64,000 bases of DNA. Origin: Aquimarina sp. AU474. GTDB lineage: Bacteria; Bacteroidota; Bacteroidia; Flavobacteriales; Flavobacteriaceae. Within the stretch, counting starts at the first letter, position 1, and each line of letters begins with the position of its first letter. The DNA lies in assembly GCF_900312815.1 (NCBI RefSeq), contig NZ_OMPE01000009.1, forward strand, positions 1,674,001 through 1,738,000, in the 5' to 3' direction. The notes beneath the pieces were generated by a model. That model saw only the letters and a list, made by a program, of their open reading frames with translations, was not told the DNA's origin and did not search any database. The position numbers and the translations under genes are program-made. Of this stretch, positions 53,381-61,409 are shown piece after piece.

Positions 53381-55888
53381 TTATTTCTTAGGCTCGAGAA
53401 TAGAAGTTACTCGTTCTACAATATCTTGTAAATGATATCTTGTCATTTGATCACGGCTTCTTCCAATAGCATTTCTAGTATCTCTTCGTAGCGCGTTTAG
53501 TTCTGCTCGCACTACAGCTCTAATGTCACTTTGAGAAGCGTTTACATTAGTTCTTACTACAAAACGCCTTATGTTTTCCGGAACTTTAGGTTGCTCTTTG
53601 ATCATTAAAAACTCCATTCTATCAACATAAGCTCTTTGTAAATTACGACGATATACATCTATAGCTTTACCACTTTGTAACTCTGACCATAACCCAGATC
53701 TTAATTGAGTCATCATGTTAAGCAAAGTATAAGCTTCGTTAGAATTTAAAGCTTCATTTTCGATTAATCTAGCCATTCTACCATGTTCTAATAATCTATT
53801 TAAAGTTCTAGATTGAAAATTGCGAATACGTTCGATACTACCGGCAAATTCTATCTTATCAAAGATGTTTTTGTCTAATAACCACTCTGGCGTAGCAAAT
53901 AACTGTTCATGCAAAAACTGCATAGCACGTTTTTGATTTTCTTTACTTACATGAGTATAGACAGCTCCTTCCTGGTCATATGTTTTGTAATATTCATATA
54001 CTCCCCCGATATTAGAGCTTACATGTCCCATATATCTATTAAACTGACCCAACACTTGCTGGTACATGGTTCCTAGATCATCATAGTTTTTACCATCTTC
54101 GGCAGTCCATTTAATTAAGTTAGGTACAATACGTTTTAAATTTTTAATACCATATGTACTAGCATTTACAGCATCATCACCCAAATCCTCGGTTTGAGAA
54201 CTAGGATCGATTACCCCAAATTGTTGTTTTCCAAAACGGTACATTGGGTCATTTTGATGTTTAAGAATCCATTGATCTAATGTTTTCTTTTCTTCTTTGG
54301 CGCTCTTATCTAGTATAGGTCTATATCCCCATCTTATCGCATGCTTGTCATAAATACCAATATTTGGCATTAGGGCAACATCGCCATCTCCAGGTTGTGC
54401 TACATAATTAAAACGAGCATAATCCATTATTGAAGGTGCAGTACCATATTTCTTGGTGAATTCTGGATTTCTAAGAGATTCAACAGGATAAGCAACGCTA
54501 CTACCCATATTGTGGGGTAAACCTAAAGTGTGACCTACTTCGTGAGCCGATACGAACCTGATCAAACGACCCATAACTTCATCTTTAAAGGCAACATTTT
54601 GAGCATTTGGATTGATGGCTGCTGTTTGTACAAAAAACCAATTTCTTAATAGCGTCATAACATTATGATACCAGTTGATATCACTTTCTAGAACTTCTCC
54701 AGATCTTGGGTCACTTACATGAGGGCCGTTTGCATTAGGTATTGGTGATGCCAAATAACGCACTACAGAGTAGCGTACATCTTCGGGGCTCCAATCGGGA
54801 TCTTCTTCTTTGCTTGGAGGATCTTTGGCGATAATAGCATCTTTAAAACCGGCTTGTTCAAAGGCTACTTGCCAATCTTCGACACCTTTTTTGATATATT
54901 GTCTCCACTTTTTTGGAGTAGCTCTATCAATGTAGTATACGATTTGTTTTTTAGGAACCACCAATTCTCCTCTTTTAAACTTAGCTACGTCTTCAGGCTT
55001 CACTTCTAATCTCCAGCGATCCAAATATCTTACGGTTTTACTCTCTTGAGCTTCTAGACCATAATCTGTTTGTCCTCTTGCAAACCACCCTACACGTTGG
55101 TCAAAGTAACGACGTTTCATAGGAGTTTTAGGAAGTAATATCATAGAATTACTCATTTCTAATGAGATAGATCCTGTACTTGTGTTTGAAGGAGCTTCGG
55201 CAGCATTATAAGTTTTAACATGACGAGCTTCAATATTTAGAGGATAACTTCGTATAGTGTCGATATACGACCGACTATCATCTAATTTCGAAATCTTATA
55301 TTGTTTGCGTCTATTATCCGGAAAGCCTAAAGCTTTCACATCTTTTTTAAATAAACTAGTGACATCAATTACCGTTGCGTTATTAGTCGTGCTAGTAGAA
55401 TCTTTATGAAAAGCCTTGATAGGAAAAGCATATAGAACAGGTTCAAAATTAGAATTAACAACAGCTTCATGAATAGGTAATGAGTCTGAAGCAAAAACTT
55501 GATGTGAAACTACACGAAGTAATATTTGCCTATTTTTCTTTTGCCATCGTAGTACTTGAGTGTTTTGTTTTCCGCCACCAAACCCAATTCCGGCAGCAGT
55601 CTTGGCAATACGAGTTACCATCAACATTTCTCGATTTAATAAAGTATCAGGTATTTCATAGAAATATTTGTCGTTTACATGATGAATGTCGAACAAACCT
55701 TTATCCGTCTTCGCATTTTTGGTAATGACTTTGCTATAAGGCATAATAGTGTCCTTTTTACCTCCTTTTTTTTGAGGAGCTATAGCTGTCTTTTTTCCTT
55801 TTTTTCTTTTTTTGGATTGAAAAGCATAACAATCCGCTGTTGTAATGGTTATCATCAATAGAAATAACCAAAATGTATTTTTTAGCAT
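53381..55888 (-). CDS. exported zinc-dependent met-zincin metalloprotease (DUF5117/DUF4953 type)
   Basis: 835 residues. The N-terminus MLKNTFWLFLLMITITTADC is an export signal, perhaps a lipobox (Cys20). A DUF5117/5118-like N-terminal region (about 50-430) has FDIHHVNDKYFYEIPDTLLN. The catalytic motif HEVGHTLGLPHN carries the HExxHxxGxxH of metzincins, and the extra C-terminal helical part (about 650-835) is typical. Such enzymes are common in Bacteroidota and thought to degrade proteins outside the cell. Substrate unknown. It is one minus-strand unit, 87 bp from the gene upstream. Confidence 0.88.
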   Translation of the reverse strand: MLKNTFWLFLLMITITTADCYAFQSKKRKKGKKTAIAPQKKGGKKDTIMPYSKVITKNAKTDKGLFDIHHVNDKYFYEIPDTLLNREMLMVTRIAKTAAGIGFGGGKQNTQVLRWQKKNRQILLRVVSHQVFASDSLPIHEAVVNSNFEPVLYAFPIKAFHKDSTSTTNNATVIDVTSLFKKDVKALGFPDNRRKQYKISKLDDSRSYIDTIRSYPLNIEARHVKTYNAAEAPSNTSTGSISLEMSNSMILLPKTPMKRRYFDQRVGWFARGQTDYGLEAQESKTVRYLDRWRLEVKPEDVAKFKRGELVVPKKQIVYYIDRATPKKWRQYIKKGVEDWQVAFEQAGFKDAIIAKDPPSKEEDPDWSPEDVRYSVVRYLASPIPNANGPHVSDPRSGEVLESDINWYHNVMTLLRNWFFVQTAAINPNAQNVAFKDEVMGRLIRFVSAHEVGHTLGLPHNMGSSVAYPVESLRNPEFTKKYGTAPSIMDYARFNYVAQPGDGDVALMPNIGIYDKHAIRWGYRPILDKSAKEEKKTLDQWILKHQNDPMYRFGKQQFGVIDPSSQTEDLGDDAVNASTYGIKNLKRIVPNLIKWTAEDGKNYDDLGTMYQQVLGQFNRYMGHVSSNIGGVYEYYKTYDQEGAVYTHVSKENQKRAMQFLHEQLFATPEWLLDKNIFDKIEFAGSIERIRNFQSRTLNRLLEHGRMARLIENEALNSNEAYTLLNMMTQLRSGLWSELQSGKAIDVYRRNLQRAYVDRMEFLMIKEQPKVPENIRRFVVRTNVNASQSDIRAVVRAELNALRRDTRNAIGRSRDQMTRYHLQDIVERVTSILEPKK

Positions 55889-55975
55889 ATGAAGAGTTTT
55901 AAACGGCGGAAAGTACTAAAATTACATAAGCGCTTATGTGAAAGTAAGGTTAAAGAGTATTTTTTAACAAAATTA

Positions 55976-57457
55976 TTAGTTTACCAGCTTTAGTGTTGTG
56001 GTATATAATTCTGTATTATATGCCTTAGATCTTATCCAAGCATAAAAACTTATTTCAAAAATATCTTCTTGTTCTCGTGTTGATGTGGTAAGTGAATTTG
56101 ATATTTTGTTTCTAAAAATGTCAGTTGTAGCAACCTCAGGTTTACGATCATACTCGAGCGCTAGTTTTAAAAATTCTAAAGCTCTATTTTCATTATTATT
56201 TTTAAGGTATACACTATGTTTTTTTCTAAAACTATTTGCCCGCGATTCTACCAAATCAATATTATTTAGTTCGATATGTAAAAGAATTTCTACCAGGTTT
56301 TTCTTAACCACCCAGATTGTCCCAGCTTTTTCAGCATACCAATGATCGCTATGATATAGGTTAGTTAATACACCTAAAGCTTCTTTAAACCTTGATTGCA
56401 TGAAATAAAATACAATCAAGCTTAGTTTAAGATCTAATAAATATGTTATTTGTTCTTTATGTTTGGCATCTTCAAAAGCATGAATTGTGGTAATAGCCAA
56501 ATTCGCATTCCCAGTATAATTAAGGTTTAAGGTATAGAGTAATATATATTGAGGGTAGAATCGACGATGGTATTTATATTGATACTTATCCATCTGATCT
56601 TTCATTAACGAAAGATAACGCATTGAAGTTTCAAAATTCTTATTTCTAAAATAAGCATTGGCTACATAATATAAGATCTGAATATGATAAAATAAATGCT
56701 TGTCGATAAGTTTTTCTCTTGTGTCAATGAGAGTATATGCTTCTTCAACAAAAGGCAATATGGTAAAATAATCACGTGTGGCTTGGGCTGCGGTATTTGT
56801 AATTTCTAAAATTTTAAATAAGGATCTAAACGTTAAATCTTGGGTGATTGAAATTCCAAATTTTGATAGGGTATCACGTATTACTATTGCAAAATCTTTG
56901 TGTTTTTTGATAAGTTTATTTTGTACGGTTGCATAAAATAAATTGAGATTTTCTTCTTGCTGTATGGATGCCTTGTTGTTGTTAAAGTCGGAGATTAGGG
57001 TTTCTAATGGTGTTGTAATGTTAAGATGGGCATATTGGATTTTGGTATAATAAATTTCGTTTAAGATGCTGTACAAGTCGTAAGTTTTTGCCTTAAGTTC
57101 TGCTTTTTGGATAGTTTTTAAGGCTATCTTATATTGTTTTTGCTCAAAAAATATTCTACTTGCTAATAAGAGTTTGAGGATATCCATCTCTTCAGAGGTT
57201 TCGCCTTCAAAACTCTTAGAGGCTACAAAATCTATTAAATTATCATGTAATCTTTTGCATAGTGCATGAAAAGCACCTTTAGCAGGTTTGCCATAAATCT
57301 TTACATCAAGACCTTTGACCTCATCATGAACGTTCATTAATTTAAATAATTGAATATTCTTGGTGTCATTCCTTTTGTTTTTTTGTCGAAGTAAAGTGAT
57401 GAAACTTCGTTTGTCTTCATCGGATAAAGTGCGAATAATAGATACAGTATGATTCAT
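55976..57457 (-). CDS. large helical (TPR-like) protein of unknown function
   Basis: 493 residues, predicted almost entirely helical with several tetratricopeptide-like hairpins (for example SRIFFEQKQYKIALKTIQKA and NAYFRNKNFETSMRYLSLMK). No signal or membrane segment, so probably cytosolic. I recall similar proteins in flavobacteria but cannot name a family. The start codon lies inside a 14-bp sequence repeated 66 bp upstream, possibly regulatory. Confidence 0.65.
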   Translation of the reverse strand: MNHTVSIIRTLSDEDKRSFITLLRQKNKRNDTKNIQLFKLMNVHDEVKGLDVKIYGKPAKGAFHALCKRLHDNLIDFVASKSFEGETSEEMDILKLLLASRIFFEQKQYKIALKTIQKAELKAKTYDLYSILNEIYYTKIQYAHLNITTPLETLISDFNNNKASIQQEENLNLFYATVQNKLIKKHKDFAIVIRDTLSKFGISITQDLTFRSLFKILEITNTAAQATRDYFTILPFVEEAYTLIDTREKLIDKHLFYHIQILYYVANAYFRNKNFETSMRYLSLMKDQMDKYQYKYHRRFYPQYILLYTLNLNYTGNANLAITTIHAFEDAKHKEQITYLLDLKLSLIVFYFMQSRFKEALGVLTNLYHSDHWYAEKAGTIWVVKKNLVEILLHIELNNIDLVESRANSFRKKHSVYLKNNNENRALEFLKLALEYDRKPEVATTDIFRNKISNSLTTSTREQEDIFEISFYAWIRSKAYNTELYTTTLKLVN

Positions 57458-57535
57458 TATATCGTAAGTAAAATATGATATAAATATACTATATTAAGAC
57501 TTAATGATATATTTTTAATTAATTATATCGTAAGT
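57456..57535. repeat. direct repeat ATTATATCGTAAGT, two copies
   Basis: The 14-mer ATTATATCGTAAGT occurs at 57456-57469 and again at 57522-57535, 66 bp apart. The first copy touches the start codon of the TPR-like gene. The sequence between is very AT-rich. It may be a pair of regulator sites or a short duplication. Confidence 0.6.
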
Positions 57536-57625
57536 TTTTGCAAAAACTAGAATTTAATACCTGACTAGATGATCGCACATTTGTACTGTTCAAAATAAAA
57601 AAATAATCATCAAAATTAATTAATT

Positions 57626-58102
57626 ATGGACTACAAATTTAGTAATGATGTATCTGAGGATACTACAAACGAAAAGTTAGAAAAAAAAGAAGTTAAGGTA
57701 TATGATCAAAAGCCAACGCCGGCTTTTATATCAGCATCATGGTCTGCTTTATTCATTGGTATGATATCCTATTGCATAGGTTTATGGAATGCGTTTATGC
57801 CATTAAATGAAAAGGGATATTATTTTACAATCTTATTATTTGGATTGTTTTCTGCGGTATCTGTACAAAAAAGTGTTAGGGATAGATTAGAAGGGATTCC
57901 TGTTACAGAAATCTACTATGGGATTAGTTGGTTTACAACAATCATTTCTATTTTATTATTAATTGTTGGTTTATGGAATGCTGATCTAGAATTAAGTGAG
58001 AAAGGGTTTTATGGGATGTCCTTTACACTAAGTTTATTTGCGGCCATTGCCGTACAGAAAAATACTAGAGATAAGAAGTATATCGAAAGTAAGGAGCAAT
58101 AA
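57626..58102 (+). CDS. yiaA: YiaA/YiaB-family inner membrane protein
   Basis: 158 residues with four membrane helices in two tandem YiaA/B units: SWSALFIGMISYCIGLWNAF with EKGYYFTILLFGLFSAVSVQ, and SWFTTIISILLLIVGLWNAD with EKGFYGMSFTLSLFAAIAVQ. Each unit ends in VQK and a short charged segment. The duplication is visible in the sequence itself. Function of the family is unknown. A structured 150-bp intergenic region follows. Confidence 0.85.
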   Translation: MDYKFSNDVSEDTTNEKLEKKEVKVYDQKPTPAFISASWSALFIGMISYCIGLWNAFMPLNEKGYYFTILLFGLFSAVSVQKSVRDRLEGIPVTEIYYGISWFTTIISILLLIVGLWNADLELSEKGFYGMSFTLSLFAAIAVQKNTRDKKYIESKEQ

Positions 58103-58109
58103 TCAAAAG

Positions 58110-58174
58110 AAGGAGCTATGTTGATTTGATTCTAAGTAATAAGATCAAAATCAATACCCGGGGGGAAGCTCCTT
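58110..58174 (+). ncRNA. structured intergenic hairpin, possible small RNA or 3' UTR element
   Basis: AAGGAGCT (58110-58117) pairs with AGCTCCTT (58167-58174). Inside it TTGATTTGAT (58121-58130) nearly pairs with ATCAAAATCAA (58144-58154), one bulge. A GC-rich ACCCGGGGGG block (58157-58165) is rare in this AT-rich window. It lies just after yiaA and before the terminator. RNA status is inference. Confidence 0.35.
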
Positions 58175-58192
58175 GTTTTGATGATTAGAAAG

Positions 58193-58220
58193 GGCAGCTG
58201 TATAAGGCAGCTGCCTTTTT
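58193..58220 (+). terminator. hairpin terminator between yiaA and DUF2157 gene
   Basis: GGCAGCTG (58193-58200) and CAGCTGCC (58208-58215) form a perfect GC-rich stem, directly followed by TTTTT. It ends the yiaA transcript. Confidence 0.9.
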
Positions 58221-58252
58221 AACTAAAATGTATCACTAAACAACTTTGTATC

Positions 58253-59554
58253 ATGAGTTCAAAATTTAATAAAGAACTGCAAACACTGGTAAGAGATAAA
58301 GTTATTTCACCAGAACTTGCAAATAAGATAGAACAATACTATGCGACTAAAAATTTGGGGAAACCCAATAAGTTGTTCACTATTTTTGGGATTTTTGGAG
58401 CATTATTAGTAGGGTCAGGTATTATCTTGATGCTCGCGCATAACTGGGATGATTTTTCAAGAATTACTAAAACAATACTTGCTTTTATTCCTTTGGTTAT
58501 TGGTCAATTTATGGTCGGTTTTTCAATTCTTAAAGAAAAAAGTACAGCGTGGAAAGAAGCTACAGGAACTTTTCTGTTTTTCTCAGTTGGAGCTTGCATA
58601 TCTCTAATCAGTCAGGTATATAATATTCCCGGAGAACTAGGGTCTTATTTACTTACTTGGATCATTTTGTGTTTACCCATGATTTATGTATTGAGATCTA
58701 ATGCGGTAGCATTACTTGTACTTATTTTAAGTACTTATTATGCCATCGAAGTAGGGTTGTGGAATTATCGACATCGTGAAACACCTTGGTTATATGTTGT
58801 ATTCTTATTAGCCATTATTCCGCATTATTATAATTTGTTAAGAACGAGGATTTCTAGTAATACAATCACAATATTTAATTGGATTATTCCAATAAGCATT
58901 ACAATAGCTTTGAGTGCTTTTGTTGGTGATAATGGAGCGTTAGGGTTTTTAATGTATATGACGGCTTATGGTTTGCTTTATAATGTAGGGAAACTTACCA
59001 TATTTAATAAGCTTAGAATCCTACGAAACGGGTATACTGTGATTGGTTCATTAGGAACAGTGATATCATTGATGATATTTACATTCAGGTGGGTATGGGA
59101 TGATCTTATAGGTAAATTTAATTATGGTTCTAATGAATTGTATGTGGCACTAGCATTATTTGTAATTGCATTTGTAATGTTGGCAAACATGGTTCTTAAA
59201 AAAGGTTTGAAAAAAATCAATCTATTTCAAGTAACATTTATACTGTTCTGGATAGTGTACTTCTCGTTTTCTTCATCGATAGTAGTCCCTGTTATTTTGA
59301 TGAATGTACTAGTATTTGTTTTAGGGATATCTGCTATAAAAATAGGAGTAGATAAATTTAATTTTGGAATACTTAATTATGGACTATTAATTATTGCTAC
59401 ACTAATTATCTGTAGATTTTTTGACACAGGTATGAGTTTTGTAATCCGAGGAATATTATTTGTATTGGTAGGAACTGGTTTTTTTGTTACCAATTATATT
59501 ATGTTAAAGAAACAACAAAGGTTTAAACAACAAATTAAAGATTTACAGGTATGA
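58253..59554 (+). CDS. DUF2157 multi-pass membrane protein
   Basis: 433 residues. The charged N-terminal helix (KFNKELQTLVRDKVIS and ELANKIEQYY) is followed by about twelve hydrophobic segments, including IFGIFGALLVGSGIILMLAH and NWDDFSRITKTILAFIP, the DUF2157 core. Function unknown. Its stop overlaps the ATG of the GDYXXLXY protein (ATGA), the standard partner of DUF2157. Confidence 0.85.
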   Translation: MSSKFNKELQTLVRDKVISPELANKIEQYYATKNLGKPNKLFTIFGIFGALLVGSGIILMLAHNWDDFSRITKTILAFIPLVIGQFMVGFSILKEKSTAWKEATGTFLFFSVGACISLISQVYNIPGELGSYLLTWIILCLPMIYVLRSNAVALLVLILSTYYAIEVGLWNYRHRETPWLYVVFLLAIIPHYYNLLRTRISSNTITIFNWIIPISITIALSAFVGDNGALGFLMYMTAYGLLYNVGKLTIFNKLRILRNGYTVIGSLGTVISLMIFTFRWVWDDLIGKFNYGSNELYVALALFVIAFVMLANMVLKKGLKKINLFQVTFILFWIVYFSFSSSIVVPVILMNVLVFVLGISAIKIGVDKFNFGILNYGLLIIATLIICRFFDTGMSFVIRGILFVLVGTGFFVTNYIMLKKQQRFKQQIKDLQV

Positions 59555-60102
59555 AAACAATTCACTTATTTATAGGATTTATGCTACTGGTATTAGTGCA
59601 AATTTTTATTCCAGTACAAATGATATGGGAGCAAGAAGATGTGCTTATTTCTGGAGAAGTATATAAGTTTAAAACCAGACCGATTGACCCAACAGATCCT
59701 TTTAGAGGAAAATACATAACACTGCAATACGAGATGGATTCTTTTACAAAAGAAGATACAAGTTATGCGTATGGAGATAAAATAAGAATCTATATCAAAA
59801 AAGATGACAACGGTTTTGCTGTTCCTGTAGCCATAAGTAAAAAACCATTGACTAGCTCTAAGGATTTTATATTAGCAAAAGTAATCGGGAACTATAACAA
59901 AGAGATAAGTTTTGAATTACCTTTTAATAGATTTTATATGGAAGAAACCAAAGCTTATGATGCAGAAAAAGCATATCGAAAAGTGAATCGGGATGGTTTG
60001 AAAGAAAATGTATATGCAGAGGTGTATGTTAAGGATGGGGTTTCAGTTCTTAAGAATGTAATTATCGATGGGATCCCGATACAGGAATATGTTGAGAAAT
60101 AG
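59551..60102 (+). CDS. GDYXXLXY-domain membrane-anchored protein
   Basis: 183 residues. One N-terminal membrane helix (HLFIGFMLLVLVQIF) is followed by a beta-rich extracytoplasmic domain. The defining motif is FRGKYITLQYEM (GKYxxLxY here in place of GDYxxLxY), after PIDPTDPF. Translation is coupled to the DUF2157 gene by a 4-bp overlap. The pair occurs together in many bacteria; its function is unknown. Confidence 0.85.
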   Translation: MKTIHLFIGFMLLVLVQIFIPVQMIWEQEDVLISGEVYKFKTRPIDPTDPFRGKYITLQYEMDSFTKEDTSYAYGDKIRIYIKKDDNGFAVPVAISKKPLTSSKDFILAKVIGNYNKEISFELPFNRFYMEETKAYDAEKAYRKVNRDGLKENVYAEVYVKDGVSVLKNVIIDGIPIQEYVEK

Positions 60103-60172
60103 GGTACACGTTAAACCATTTTAAAATATCGCAGTCATAGAAGTATAAGAAACTAAAAAAAAAGCTAAGACT

Positions 60173-60517
60173 ATGGGTGCGATATTAAAAATGTGGATAC
60201 CGATTTTAATAATTTGTTTTTTAACAACTTCTTGCGCTACAACGGTTACTGTTCGTCCTGCTAGAGGAGTTGTAGTTACTAAATTAAATCACCCCAGAGT
60301 TGTAGTACATAATAACGTAAGATATTATAAAAGTAGAGGAGTATGGTATATAAAAAAGAACAAATCTTATAGGACGGTAACTGTGCCAGTCGGAGTTAGA
60401 GTGACTACTTTACCAAGAGGGTATAAAGTAGTTAAGATTAGAGGTGTAAAGTATTTTGCACATAATGGTGTGTACTATAAAAGATCTGGAAGAAAATATA
60501 TAGTGGTTAATGTGTAA
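60173..60517 (+). CDS. small DUF6515-like lipoprotein
   Basis: 114 residues. The lipoprotein signal is WIPILIICFLTTSCATT (Cys about 22). The rest is basic and Tyr/Val/Gly-rich with repeated short strands: HNNVRYYKSRGVWYIKK, PRGYKVVKIRGVKYFAHN and GVYYKRSGRKYIVV. This YYxxGxYY style matches DUF6515-type proteins. Function unknown. Convergent with the SPOR gene; a hairpin terminator separates them. Confidence 0.7.
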   Translation: MGAILKMWIPILIICFLTTSCATTVTVRPARGVVVTKLNHPRVVVHNNVRYYKSRGVWYIKKNKSYRTVTVPVGVRVTTLPRGYKVVKIRGVKYFAHNGVYYKRSGRKYIVVNV

Positions 60518-60550
60518 AAGTGCATTAATTAAATAAACTATCCTATAAAA

Positions 60551-60589
60551 AAAGTGGTTAGAAGCCTGTTGCGACAGTCTAACCACTTT
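60551..60589. terminator. bidirectional terminator between convergent genes
   Basis: AAAGTGGTTAGA (60551-60562) is the exact complement of TCTAACCACTTT (60578-60589), with an inner CTGT/ACAG stem. It lies between the lipoprotein and SPOR genes, both pointing towards it. A-rich left flank provides a T-tract for the minus strand. Confidence 0.88.
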
Positions 60590-60612
60590 GTTATTGCAAT
60601 ATTTTTATCGCT

Positions 60613-61218
60613 TTACCAAGCTTCTTCTATTTTTAAGCGTTTTCCATTTTGATAAGACCCAATGAAAGCATTTCTAAAACCCATTCGTACGAGTTCTCTA
60701 CGAAACTTTTTAGCTTCATTTAATGTTTCAAAATTACCTAAGGCATATTTGTTAAACCCTTCACTTTTAATTTCTTTCAAGTTTACAAAACTATCTGAAT
60801 ACAAAGACAGTCTCTTTTCTTCGAAGGCACCAATCTGAACCGCATATACTATTTGATCATTTATAGAACCAGCATCTTCATTAGAGTTATTTCCATCTAT
60901 TTCTTGATTCATAGAAAGGTTCTGAAGCGTTGCCTCTAATTCTGTAACTTTGTTTTCAAGAATCCCTACTTGTTCTTTATGTTTTTTCTGAGAAATCATA
61001 TTCGCAGGAGTATTAAATTGCATAAAATAAACCGTTCCTGCAACTCCAAGTAAGGCAATTATACCCAGTATTATAGTAGCGATCTTAAATTTCCGAGAGT
61101 TTTCTTTCTCGTCCTTAACCGCTTTTTCGCTCAAATAGCCTGCAGAACGCGCAGATTCTTCAGATTTTTCTATTTGATCTTTAAAACTTTGTAATTCTTC
61201 GTCTGTGATAAAAGGCAT
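60613..61218 (-). CDS. SPOR-domain membrane protein
   Basis: 201 residues from the ATG encoding MPFITDEELQSFKDQIEKSE. One membrane helix (about 55-76, KIATIILGIIALLGVAGTVY) follows a cytoplasmic charged part, then a coiled coil (NKVTELEATLQNL) and a C-terminal SPOR domain (about 125-201, VYAVQIGAFEEKRLS and EAKKFRRELVRMGF). SPOR domains bind denuded glycans at the division septum. A further in-frame codon at 61269 is TTG, but it is the -33 element of the promoter, not a start. Confidence 0.87.
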   Translation of the reverse strand: MPFITDEELQSFKDQIEKSEESARSAGYLSEKAVKDEKENSRKFKIATIILGIIALLGVAGTVYFMQFNTPANMISQKKHKEQVGILENKVTELEATLQNLSMNQEIDGNNSNEDAGSINDQIVYAVQIGAFEEKRLSLYSDSFVNLKEIKSEGFNKYALGNFETLNEAKKFRRELVRMGFRNAFIGSYQNGKRLKIEEAW

Positions 61219-61239
61219 GTTGTTAGTTTTTAAAACACT

Positions 61240-61269
61240 CAAATATAGGAGATTCTTGTAAAACTTCAA
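61240..61269 (-). promoter_or_regulatory. Bacteroidota promoter (TTG-N19-TATATTTG) for the SPOR gene
   Basis: On the minus strand TTG (61269-61267), a 19-base spacer and TATATTTG (61247-61240) match the Flavobacterium/Bacteroides consensus TTG-N17-23-TAnnTTTG. The box is 21 bp from the SPOR ATG, giving a leader of roughly 15 bases. Confidence 0.7.
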
Positions 61270-61409
61270 TATTTAAATGGATTTGGGTTGTTGAGAAGGT
61301 CAAACATTGCGAGATATCGGTGTGCATAACAATTAAGGTTTATTTAATTGAGAGGTAACATAGAAATATGAAACTGAAAATACCTTTACGAAGTAATAAA
61401 ATTAGATAA

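Noticed and set aside
61219..61269. N-terminal extension of the SPOR gene to a TTG
   Set aside because: That TTG is the -33 element of a well-spaced promoter, and the ATG at 61218 starts the conserved N-terminus.
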